DNA from: CAZMZW01 sp964571135
GTDB lineage: Bacteria > Chloroflexota > Anaerolineae > Anaerolineales > Anaerolineaceae
DNA: 64,000 nt
NCBI GenBank assembly: GCA_964571135.1
Contig: CAZMZW010000001.1
Coordinates: 434,001-498,000 of the forward strand
Direction: 5' to 3'
Part shown: in pieces, positions 6,995-14,941 of the stretch
How positions within the stretch are numbered: the first letter of the stretch is position 1
Layout: every line of letters begins with the position of its first letter
The notes under the pieces: model-generated
What the model was told of the DNA's origin: nothing
Databases searched by the model: none
What the model saw: only the letters and a program-made list of their open reading frames with translations
Translations under genes and position numbers: made by a program

Positions 6995-7567
6995 ATGAAT
7001 TCTCTTCCCCCAAAAAGAAAAGCAATCATTGTCAATGGTCCGCCCGCTTCCGGCAAATCCACCATCGCTCGGGAAATGGCAAGAAGTTTCAACCTGCCCA
7101 TCCTGGCGCGGGATACGATTCAGGAGGTCCTCTATGATGTGATCGGTACTGGCGACCGGGAGTACAACCGGATGCTCGGTCGGGCTGGCATGGCCGTCAT
7201 CTGGGCGGTGATCAATAATTTCCCTTTGAATGCCTCGGTCATCATCGACACCTGGTGCCGCTATCCGCCGTATGATTGGGTTGTGCAAGGGCTTGCCACC
7301 GCCGGGATTGACCGGTTTGTAGAGATCTGGTGCCATGCGCCCGGTGAGATCCTTTCCTCCAGATATCTCAGCCGGGTGGGGGTGCGTCATCCCGGACATC
7401 CCGGAAAAGAATTTGCAGTTGAATTGATCGAGATTGCCAAAAAAGCAAAACCGATGGGAATAGGGGAGCTTTTCCTCGTGGACACTTCGTCACCCGAAAT
7501 GATGGATTACCAGAAAATGGCCAGCTGGGTTTCGCAAGAATTGGATATTAAATCCGTGAAGCCATAG
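6995..7567 (+). CDS. P-loop kinase-like NTPase (AAA_33 type)
   Basis: A 190-residue single-domain NTPase. The Walker A loop is VNGPPASGKST at about residues 12-22, followed by REMARSFNLPILARDTIQE, where the aspartate-threonine pair is typical of small-molecule kinases of the shikimate/gluconate-kinase class. VIIDTWCRYP near residue 90 is the Walker B-like strand. RYLSRVGVRHPGHPG near residue 130 would supply the lid arginines. The substrate cannot be told from sequence; a sugar or nucleoside is possible and RNA repair is not excluded. No ribosome site stands out. It lies between an unknown membrane protein and a zinc-ribbon gene. Confidence 0.7.
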   Translation: MNSLPPKRKAIIVNGPPASGKSTIAREMARSFNLPILARDTIQEVLYDVIGTGDREYNRMLGRAGMAVIWAVINNFPLNASVIIDTWCRYPPYDWVVQGLATAGIDRFVEIWCHAPGEILSSRYLSRVGVRHPGHPGKEFAVELIEIAKKAKPMGIGELFLVDTSSPEMMDYQKMASWVSQELDIKSVKP

Positions 7568-7654
7568 ACCTGATCCATGCATGCGATTGTTCCCATTGCT
7601 GAAAGTGATGCGGAAATCTTTCTACAACCTTAAATACAAATCTAATTTCAATGA

Positions 7655-7683
7655 TTGAACTGGAAAGATTATATTTGTATAAT
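7655..7683 (+). promoter_or_regulatory. Sigma-70-type promoter of the zinc-ribbon gene
   Basis: TTGAAC (7655-7660) and a perfect TATAAT (7678-7683) are spaced by exactly 17 bases. Transcription would start near 7690, giving a leader of about 55 bases with an AAGGAGG ribosome site ahead of the ATG at 7745. This is the clearest plus-strand promoter in the window. Confidence 0.7.
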
Positions 7684-7744
7684 GAGTATGGTTATTCCTT
7701 GAGCAGACAATAATTAACAGGTTTTATTTTCAAGGAGGATAAAA

Positions 7745-8017
7745 ATGCCTGCCATTGATCTGCCGAAGTGTGCTGCATGTGAAAGCGAAATAAAGCCTCT
7801 CCCCGATAAGTATGCCAATGACAATGTGGTCAGTATCGGCGAAATTACCGGAAAAATTGATTTGGGTACACCTTTAATGGGACAGATTTGTGAGTCTTGT
7901 CACCGCATCGTTTGTGTAAGTTGCTGGGTAAAAGAGACAACTACACCGGAGAAATTTGATGTCTGCAGTTAGTGCGGAGGACATCTAACCAATCTCAGTA
8001 CGAAAAACATCCCATAA
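7745..8017 (+). pseudogene. Small zinc-ribbon protein interrupted by an in-frame TAG
   Basis: The open part (7745-7972) encodes 75 residues with three cysteine pairs: CAAC near the start, then CESC and CVSC around residues 53-63. The TAG at 7970-7972 falls inside what should be the last knuckle. Reading through it gives C-S-stop-C-G-G-H-L, then 11 more codons to a TAA at 8015. A CxxCGG knuckle is the usual close of such ribbons, so the stop replaces one residue of the final CxxC. A CAG, AAG or TGG codon would need only one base change. It has a strong promoter and ribosome site, so it is either a fresh nonsense mutation, a sequencing error, or a case of stop-codon readthrough. It lies upstream of an Hsp70 gene. 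Confidence 0.6.
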
Positions 8018-8085
8018 TAAGCGTTGCTGGTCTCCATGTCATTCTGAACGGAGTGTGGGGTAAGGGAGGATAAAGACCCCTCCAC

Positions 8086-8091
8086 TATAAT
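8086..8091 (+). promoter_or_regulatory. Possible -10 element upstream of the Hsp70-like gene
   Basis: A perfect TATAAT lies 40 bases before the ATG of the Hsp70-like gene. No matching -35 is visible at normal spacing. The preceding stretch (8035-8080, CATTCTGAACGGAGTG and onward) resembles another short dispersed repeat. Confidence 0.35.
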
Positions 8092-8130
8092 AGAATTAAG
8101 GCAGTATGGACCTCAGGAGCCACAAAAATT

Positions 8131-9696
8131 ATGGAAAAAATCATTGGCATAGATCTGGGCACTTCATATTCTGCGGCTGCGGTGATGATCAACCGCAAAC
8201 CCACTTTGATCCCTAATCCTCAAGGGAATTTATTTCTACCCTCGGTGGTGGCGGTGAATGCAGATCAAGAGATTCTGGTGGGGAGGAAGGCGAAAGATCA
8301 AGCCATTCTTAATCCTAAAAATACCATCTCCTCGGTAAAGCGGTTACTGGGGCATAAGTTCGATGATCCTGAAATTAAAAGATCCATTAATTATTTACCC
8401 TTTGAGCTCTCCGGGACCAAACAGGGAGATGTTCAGATTCTAATGGACAACAAAAATTATTCACCGGAAGAGATTACCGCGGTCATCCTGACAAAACTAA
8501 AGAAAAATGCAGAGGCTTTCCTTAATGAGCCGGTCAGCCAGGCAGTCATCACCGTTCCTGCGGTTTTCAATTCCTTTCAACGCAAGGCAATCATGGACAG
8601 TGGCAAGATCGCCGGTTTGCATGTGATGAGGATCATTAGTGAATCAACCGCTTTCTCCCTGGCGCATTATTTTGGCAAAAAGGAAAAATGTATGATGATG
8701 GTCGTGGATATGGGGGGCGGGTTTATCAGTATCTCCATTGTCGATATCGGGGATGGCGTCTGGCAAGTGGCTTCCACAAGCGGGGATAACACCCTGGGAA
8801 GTGATGAGTTTGACCAGCGAGTGATTGAAGCTATTTTAAGAGATTTTAAGAAAGAACAGGGTATCGATCTGGGCAGTGACCGCCAGGTGATTGGGCGTTT
8901 GAAGGAAGCGGTAGAAAAAGCCAGGGTGGAACTTTCAAGCCTCATGGAGACGGAGATCAACCTGCCCTGCATTTGCGCGAATGCCAGCGGGCTGAAGAAT
9001 CTGCAGATGAAGGTGTCCCGCTCCCGGCTCGAGCAATTGACTGATGAGCTGATCAACAGGGCTCTCATTCCTGTCGAGCAGGTTCTTAGAGATGCCAATC
9101 TGCGGCCCAATGATATCGACAAGGTGGTTCTTGTGGGCGGCTTGATGCACATGCCCCGGATACAGGATTTGGTCATGAAAAATGTTCGTGTCGAGTTGCA
9201 CCAGGACGTCAAACCGAAGGAAATGGTTGCTCTTGGGGCTGCCATCCAGGCGGGTGTTTTAAGTGGTGAAGAAACGGATGTGTTTCTGTTGGATGTTGCG
9301 CCAATGACGCTTTCAATTGAAAGCCTGGGAGGTGTGGCGACTGTTCTAATCCAACGTAATTCCACTATCCCAACTCACCAGAGCAATATATTCACAACCA
9401 CAAAGGATGGACAGACCGAGGTGGATATTCATATTTTAGAGGGCGAACGGCCAGTGGCATTCGATAATAGATCCCTCGGCCACTTTATCCTGGATGGCAT
9501 CCCATCCGCACCGAGAGGAATTGCCCAGATTGAAGTATCCTTTGACATCGATGCAAATGGTGTACTAAATGTCGCCGCGCGAGATAAGGCCACCGGCCGC
9601 AGCCAAAAGGTCACCATCAGTGGTTCTTCCGGTTCAAGCGCAAAAGAAATTGAGCAATCCAGAATTCGAATAGAGGAATTAACCAGTCGGATTTGA
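8131..9696 (+). CDS. Hsp70/DnaK-like chaperone lacking the C-terminal lid
   Basis: A 521-residue Hsp70. The actin-like ATPase domain covers residues about 1-360: phosphate-1 motif IGIDLGTSYSAAAV, LLGHKFDDPE, VITVPAVFN, VVDMGGGFISISIVD, and VVLVGGLMHMPRIQ. The beta-sandwich substrate-binding domain follows (LLDVAPMTLSIESLGG, PSAPRGIAQIEVSFDIDANG, LNVAARDKATGRSQKVTI). It stops about 20 residues later, where DnaK has a further 100 or so residues forming the helical lid. Compared with DnaK, DVGGGT is replaced by DMGGGF, so a phosphate-contacting threonine is lost. No J-protein or GrpE gene is near, and no frameshift that would restore a lid is visible. It is probably a specialised paralogue, not the housekeeping DnaK. 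Confidence 0.9.
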   Translation: MEKIIGIDLGTSYSAAAVMINRKPTLIPNPQGNLFLPSVVAVNADQEILVGRKAKDQAILNPKNTISSVKRLLGHKFDDPEIKRSINYLPFELSGTKQGDVQILMDNKNYSPEEITAVILTKLKKNAEAFLNEPVSQAVITVPAVFNSFQRKAIMDSGKIAGLHVMRIISESTAFSLAHYFGKKEKCMMMVVDMGGGFISISIVDIGDGVWQVASTSGDNTLGSDEFDQRVIEAILRDFKKEQGIDLGSDRQVIGRLKEAVEKARVELSSLMETEINLPCICANASGLKNLQMKVSRSRLEQLTDELINRALIPVEQVLRDANLRPNDIDKVVLVGGLMHMPRIQDLVMKNVRVELHQDVKPKEMVALGAAIQAGVLSGEETDVFLLDVAPMTLSIESLGGVATVLIQRNSTIPTHQSNIFTTTKDGQTEVDIHILEGERPVAFDNRSLGHFILDGIPSAPRGIAQIEVSFDIDANGVLNVAARDKATGRSQKVTISGSSGSSAKEIEQSRIRIEELTSRI

Positions 9697-9737
9697 GTAT
9701 AGCTTGGGCCCTCCGCAAAGGTGATCCCCATTCGTTT

Positions 9738-9772
9738 TTGAGAGACAATCGATGATTGTCGCGGCAATCTCT
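9738..9772 (+). repeat. Dispersed palindromic repeat unit, copy C (short form)
   Basis: GACAATC-gat-GATTGTC (9744-9760) is followed directly by GCGGCAATCTC. It matches copy A (4166-4235) without the inserted second hairpin. The second base pair of the stem differs in a compensated way: C-G in copy A, A-T here. Confidence 0.6.
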
Positions 9773-9869
9773 TGAAGCTCTCCACATCGCACACTGATAG
9801 GGATAATAGTAGCTTTTTTCTTTAAGGGTTGTAAGTACCTTAACCTCATTCTGTTGAGCTCCAGGGATT

Positions 9870-9878
9870 TGCTATAAT
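9870..9878 (+). promoter_or_regulatory. Extended -10 promoter of the GH13 gene
   Basis: TG-C-TATAAT (9870-9878) is a full extended -10 element. It lies 26 bases before the ATG at 9905, with an AAAGGAAA ribosome site between. No -35 at normal distance is evident, as is common for extended -10 promoters. Confidence 0.55.
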
Positions 9879-9904
9879 CCTATTGAACCCTTAAAGGAAA
9901 CCTT

Positions 9905-12900
9905 ATGGAATTTCACATCTCCCGCCAGGCGCGCCAGAAATACCATTTCGACGAGTCCCTCTTTGCCACCAACGGCAATGTGATCTTTGCCAATTTTCAT
10001 GCTGGGCGGGTGTTTGCCCAGAACATCAACCAGGTGCGCGATGCGGCGGTCCATCCAGAACTGGCAGTCAGCGCCGGGCAGATCAATGCCATGGGCTTGA
10101 TCGATGAGATCCTCCATTTTGTCTTTTCCCTTTTCCGTACCCAGAAATACAACCAGCTCTACGGCCGGGCGCTCGAAGCCCTGGAAAAGAAGGTTGGCAA
10201 GAAAAACCTGGATAAAACGATTACCCTCTTCACCCTCCAGTTCCCGCCCCTGGCGGTTTTCCAGGGCAGGCAGAAGGTGGCCGAGTACCTGCAGGGCTCC
10301 AGCGACGAGATCAGCCACCGTGGCACGGCCGTGGAGGAACTGCTCATGCTCTGGCTGGCCAACCAGAACCCGGCCTTTAAACCCTACCTGGAATTCTTTG
10401 AGGATAAAGAGCTCAAGGAGTTTTCGGATTATCCCAAGATCATCGCTGAGCTGCAGCTCTTTTTCATGGACCTGCCCACTTTTGGGCCGGACAACCAGAA
10501 TCTTATAGATATGTTGCGCAGTCCGGCGATCGCCTCACCCAAATCCCTCGAAGGGCAGCTGGAATACATCCGTGACCGCTGGGGGTTTCTGCTTAGCCAT
10601 TACCTGATGAAGCTGCTGGGCTCCCTGGATATGATCACCGAGGAGCACAAAAGCATCGAGCTGGGTCCCGGCGAAATCCGCATCCCGCTCTATGACCACA
10701 ATGAAAATGATATGGAACGCTTCAGCCAGGACAGTGACTGGATGCCGCGCCTCGTGCTGATTGCCAAGAACACCTATGTATGGCTCTCCCAGCTCAGCCA
10801 GCAGTTCAACCGACCGATCACCCGCCTGGACCAGATTCCCGAGGAGACCCTCGATCAGTTGGCGGAATGGGGCTTCAGCGGCCTGTGGCTGATCGGCCTG
10901 TGGGAACGCAGCAAGGCCTCTGCCACCATCAAGCAGTTGTGCGGCAACCCGGAAGCCATCGCCTCGGCCTATTCCCTGGCGGATTACCGCATTGCGGAGG
11001 ACTTGGGCGGTGAGGAATCTTATGAGAACCTGCGCCAGCGCGCTTTCCAGCACGGCATCCGCCTGGCCAGTGATATGGTCCCCAACCATATGGGCATCGA
11101 CAGCCAGTGGGTCTATGACCATCCGGATTGGTTTATTAATCTGGATTACAGCCCGTTCCCTACCTATACCTTCAACGGACCCGACCTGAGCTCGGACAAG
11201 CGCTGCAGCATCTACCTAGAGGACCGCTATTACGACCATTCCGATGCGGCGGTGGTGTTTAAATACCACGATAAGCGCAACGGGCGCGACCGCTACATCT
11301 ATCACGGCAATGACGGCACCAGCATGCCCTGGAACGATACCGCCCAGCTTAACTATCTGAGGGCGGAGGTGCGCGAGGCGGTCATCCAGAACATCATCCA
11401 GGTGGCGCGGCGCTTCCCCATCATCCGCTTTGATGCCGCCATGACCCTCACTAGGCGCCACTTTCAAAGGTTGTGGTTCCCTCAGCCGGGTTTGGGCGCG
11501 TCCATTCCCTCCCGCAGTGAATTTGGGATGACCCTGACCCAGTTCAATAAATTGATGTCGGAAGAGTTCTGGCGTGAAGTGGTGGAGCGGGTCGGGCGTG
11601 AGGTCCCGGATACCCTGCTCCTCGCGGAAGCCTTCTGGCTGATGGAAGGTTTCTTTGTGCGCTCGCTGGGCATGCACCGCGTCTATAACAGCGCCTTTAT
11701 GAACCTGCTGCGCGATGAGGAGAACGGCAAATACCGCCAGGTGATGAAGAACACCCTGGAATTTGACCCGGAGATCCTCAAGCGCTTTGTCAACTTCATG
11801 AACAACCCGGATGAACGCACCGCGGTTGACCAGTTCGGCAGGGGCGACAAATACTTTGGCATCTGCCTGTTGATGGTGACCATGCCCGGGCTGCCCATGT
11901 TCGGCCACGGACAGATCGAGGGCTTCACCGAGAAATATGGGATGGAATTCAAGCGGGCTTACAATAATGAACAGCCCGACCAGGGGCTGATTTGGCAGCA
12001 CAACCGCATCATCTTCCCGCTGTTAAAGAAGCGCTATCTATTCTCCGGGGTGGATAACTTCCGCCTTTATGACTTTTTCACCCACGGCGGCAGGGTCAAT
12101 GAGAACGTGTTTGCCTATTCGAACCGCACCGGTTATGAACGTTCCCTGGTGGTGGTGCACAATAAATTCGGGGATACCCACGGTTGGCTGCGCATCTCAT
12201 GTGCTTATTTTGATAAGGAGAGTAAGGGGCTGCGCCAGGTGACCCTGGGGGTTGGACTAGGTATTAGCAAGGACCGCAACACTTTCCTGATTTTCCGTGA
12301 TTTCCTGAACGGGCTGGAATACATCCGCGAAAATCACACCATCCGCGAAAAGGGGTTGGAGCTGGAGCTGGGGGCTTACCAGGCATTGGTGTTCATGGAT
12401 TTCCGTGAAGTTACGGATGATCCGGAACACTCCTGGCGCAAGGTATGCGAACATTTGCATGGCAGCGGCACACCCAACCTTGAGCAGCTGCGGGTGGAGC
12501 TTCCTTTACAGCAGGTGCTGCGTCCCTGGCGTGAGATCGCCAATTCGGGATATTTGGGTTGGCTGTTGCAGAACCGCCATGCGGGCCATGACCAGAAGAT
12601 ACCCGAGCAATTATTAAATGAAGCCGAAAACAAATACCTGCACCTGCTGGAAGGGGTGATGGGCAAGATTGGCACAAAACTGATCAATGAAGAATTGACC
12701 GCAGCGATGCTGAGCCGCTTCTCGGCGGTGTTATCCCTGGCAGCACTGGATAAGCATATGACGGAACCAGAAAAGCAGTCGGTCAAGAAGGCGGTTGATT
12801 ATTTGAACAAGGGTTTCAGCGATGACCGCTGGCTGGCGCTTTTCACCTGGGTGTTTATGGGCGACCTGGCCGGGAATGGCAAGAAGATGCCCCGCAGCGA

Positions 12901-13336
12901 GGTCCTGTTTGACCAGTGGCGCTTCGCCTCGGTGGTCAATGAATGCATGTTGCAGATGGGCAGGTCGGAATGGAATGCCGCGCACCTGGTGATCACGGTG
13001 AAAATGCTCACCGCGATCCAGGAATGGAAATACAAAAAAGAGCCGGGTAGCTTGCCGGGGTGTATCGAATCCTGGGTCGCTGATCCGCTTGTGAGCGAAT
13101 TCCTTAATATTAATGAGCATGAAAATATTTTGTATTTCAACCAGGAAGGCATCCAGGAATTTTTGTGGTGGCTGATGAGTATGGCAGTCTTGGATGAATT
13201 GCGCAAGAAGCGCAAAACCATGGGGATTGGTGCCAAACGTCTGCTGGCCATCTATGAGATCATTGAAAAGATGATCAAAGCGGAAAAGATTTCTGAGTTC
13301 CAGGTACAGAAGTTAATCGAGAATTTGGGGAAATAA
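9905..13336 (+). CDS. Very long GH13 alpha-amylase-family protein
   Basis: An 1143-residue protein with a GH13 barrel in the middle. Region I is DMVPNH (D390-H395). Region II is IIRFDAAMTL with the nucleophile D510. Region III is LLLAEAFW with the acid/base E575. Region IV is FMNNPDE with the third acid D636. All catalytic residues are present, so an active alpha-glucan hydrolase or transferase is expected. About 280 mostly helical residues precede the barrel and about 300 helical residues follow the beta-rich region after it; I do not recognise these parts. There is no signal peptide, so it is probably cytoplasmic. It converges, 11 bases apart, with a GH57 gene, suggesting joint work on glycogen-like polymers. 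Confidence 0.9.
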   Translation: MEFHISRQARQKYHFDESLFATNGNVIFANFHAGRVFAQNINQVRDAAVHPELAVSAGQINAMGLIDEILHFVFSLFRTQKYNQLYGRALEALEKKVGKKNLDKTITLFTLQFPPLAVFQGRQKVAEYLQGSSDEISHRGTAVEELLMLWLANQNPAFKPYLEFFEDKELKEFSDYPKIIAELQLFFMDLPTFGPDNQNLIDMLRSPAIASPKSLEGQLEYIRDRWGFLLSHYLMKLLGSLDMITEEHKSIELGPGEIRIPLYDHNENDMERFSQDSDWMPRLVLIAKNTYVWLSQLSQQFNRPITRLDQIPEETLDQLAEWGFSGLWLIGLWERSKASATIKQLCGNPEAIASAYSLADYRIAEDLGGEESYENLRQRAFQHGIRLASDMVPNHMGIDSQWVYDHPDWFINLDYSPFPTYTFNGPDLSSDKRCSIYLEDRYYDHSDAAVVFKYHDKRNGRDRYIYHGNDGTSMPWNDTAQLNYLRAEVREAVIQNIIQVARRFPIIRFDAAMTLTRRHFQRLWFPQPGLGASIPSRSEFGMTLTQFNKLMSEEFWREVVERVGREVPDTLLLAEAFWLMEGFFVRSLGMHRVYNSAFMNLLRDEENGKYRQVMKNTLEFDPEILKRFVNFMNNPDERTAVDQFGRGDKYFGICLLMVTMPGLPMFGHGQIEGFTEKYGMEFKRAYNNEQPDQGLIWQHNRIIFPLLKKRYLFSGVDNFRLYDFFTHGGRVNENVFAYSNRTGYERSLVVVHNKFGDTHGWLRISCAYFDKESKGLRQVTLGVGLGISKDRNTFLIFRDFLNGLEYIRENHTIREKGLELELGAYQALVFMDFREVTDDPEHSWRKVCEHLHGSGTPNLEQLRVELPLQQVLRPWREIANSGYLGWLLQNRHAGHDQKIPEQLLNEAENKYLHLLEGVMGKIGTKLINEELTAAMLSRFSAVLSLAALDKHMTEPEKQSVKKAVDYLNKGFSDDRWLALFTWVFMGDLAGNGKKMPRSEVLFDQWRFASVVNECMLQMGRSEWNAAHLVITVKMLTAIQEWKYKKEPGSLPGCIESWVADPLVSEFLNINEHENILYFNQEGIQEFLWWLMSMAVLDELRKKRKTMGIGAKRLLAIYEIIEKMIKAEKISEFQVQKLIENLGK

Positions 13337-13347
13337 GACTGCCAGAA

Positions 13348-14754
13348 TCAAGCCGGCTTCTTTTGTGCTTCAAGCCACTGCCAATAAGCCAGTGCAATCT
13401 GGTTGCCTGAGATCCTGCCATCCAGGTTGACCACCTGGGAAAGGTCGTCCTTGAGGGGTGAGAAAATATCCCGATCAACAGCCAGCATAACCAGCCAGGC
13501 GGCGTAAACGGCATAATGGATGGCGTTGCGCGGTTCGATGCGGTCGAATTCTTCAAAGAACCAGGCATCCGATGCGTACATCTTCATACGGTTGTTCTCA
13601 CCTTCTAACAGCAGCGCGATCTTTTTCACCGAAGCAGGATCAACTTTCCCATTTGCGTGTGAGCGGATGAAATCCGCGGCGGAGGCATTCCCAAGCAGGA
13701 CCTGGATATACTCGTCCCGTAAATCCCACGGATCGCTGAAAAAGGGCTTGGTGAGATCCAGGTAGACCTGGTCGATGACTTCACTTAATTTGTCAAAGGC
13801 GTTCCTGAGCGGCGCCTTCCAGGTGGAGTGAGGTCCATCCAGGCAGACTCCCCGCCAGCGTTCCACCCCGTGATGGCAGCTCCAGGAAGTGTCCGGCCGG
13901 ATGGGCACGGCGGCCTGGATGTCCAGCTCCTCAACCCACTGGGCAGGGAACATCGCCTTTAACCCTGCGGACTCGGCGGCGCCATCCAATAAATATGCAA
14001 GGAATTTATCCCGGAAGGGCATGTGGTGGCCGTACAGCTCGCCATCGGAGGCGATCATTACCAGCTTATCCGAGCCATCATCTCCGTGGAAAGCGGTGAC
14101 CACGTGATCATTTATGAACTCAGTTGCATTGGTGGTGGCAGCGGCATAGAAACTGACCTGTCCCGACAGGTAACCATCATAGAAGAACACGGCGATATTG
14201 TTACCGCTGGGAAGTTCGACCTGGTAGGGCTGGTTGGTATTGACGTGCTCCACATCCGACTGCCAGGGGGCTAAAATGGTGAACTGGATTTCCTCGTCTG
14301 CTAGGATCTCCAGAGTCTCGATATCCACGGCGGTTTCCGGCAGCCATAGTCCATGGGGTGCGTGCCCAAACCGGTGATGGTAATCCTGGATGCCCCACAG
14401 GATTTGGGTGAGCTTGTCCCTGCGGCTGGCGAGCGGGAGGATGATGTGATAGTAGGACTGCGCCATTGCGTTGCTGACCTGGTAGCGCTGGTAGATCTCG
14501 CGTTCCTGGTCCAGGATCTGCTGGTAGGTTTCGGACTGGTATTTTTCCAGCCACTTCAGCAAGGTGGGGCCGAAATCAAAACTGATCTTGCGGAAGTTAC
14601 CCAGTTCAGCATTGGGGCGGTAGCAGCGGTCATGGATGCATTCATTCCAGTTGGCATAGGGGCTTGAGCCGGGTTCGTCCGGGATTAGCCCGGTGTAAGG
14701 ATCTTCGCGGGAGGGCTGGTAAAAATGTCCGTGCACGGAAAAATTAAATGGCAT
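13348..14754 (-). CDS. GH57 glycoside hydrolase with DUF3536-type C-terminus
   Basis: A 468-residue GH57 family protein (alpha-amylase or 4-alpha-glucanotransferase-like). It opens FSVHGHFYQPSREDPYTG, the histidine motif of the family. The catalytic glutamate is E140 in GLWLPET and the aspartate is D237 in ASDGELYGHH. After residue 290 comes a DUF3536-like part with DTSWSCHHGVERWRGVC. Proteins of this pair of domains are often near 800 residues, so this one is short, but the end looks natural and no frameshift is visible. It is cytoplasmic. It faces the GH13 gene tail to tail and is divergent from the glutamine synthetase gene. Confidence 0.88.
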   Translation of the reverse strand: MPFNFSVHGHFYQPSREDPYTGLIPDEPGSSPYANWNECIHDRCYRPNAELGNFRKISFDFGPTLLKWLEKYQSETYQQILDQEREIYQRYQVSNAMAQSYYHIILPLASRRDKLTQILWGIQDYHHRFGHAPHGLWLPETAVDIETLEILADEEIQFTILAPWQSDVEHVNTNQPYQVELPSGNNIAVFFYDGYLSGQVSFYAAATTNATEFINDHVVTAFHGDDGSDKLVMIASDGELYGHHMPFRDKFLAYLLDGAAESAGLKAMFPAQWVEELDIQAAVPIRPDTSWSCHHGVERWRGVCLDGPHSTWKAPLRNAFDKLSEVIDQVYLDLTKPFFSDPWDLRDEYIQVLLGNASAADFIRSHANGKVDPASVKKIALLLEGENNRMKMYASDAWFFEEFDRIEPRNAIHYAVYAAWLVMLAVDRDIFSPLKDDLSQVVNLDGRISGNQIALAYWQWLEAQKKPA

Positions 14755-14941
14755 GGTTTATTTCATTTTCTTTGGGTTTTCAAACCTTTTGATTCTAACA
14801 GGGGCAGGGCAATCGGGCAAACAGGAAAGATGGGGGAAAGGCGCTTTGTTGAAAAATACAGGATGTCTTTCCATTGGAACGGGACGTACGATACAATAAA
14901 CTGGAAGGGAAAGTTTTCTAACAGATCGCCGAGGAGGAATG

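Noticed and set aside
9697..9740. Frameshifted lid of the Hsp70-like gene
   Set aside because: All three frames after the stop were read; none gives the helical lid sequence of DnaK, so the short form seems real.
11216..12001. Long minus-strand frame of 261 codons opposite the GH13 gene
   Set aside because: It is antisense to the catalytic barrel; its translation has no recognisable domain and is rich in His, Leu and Val as expected from the reverse of GC-biased codons.
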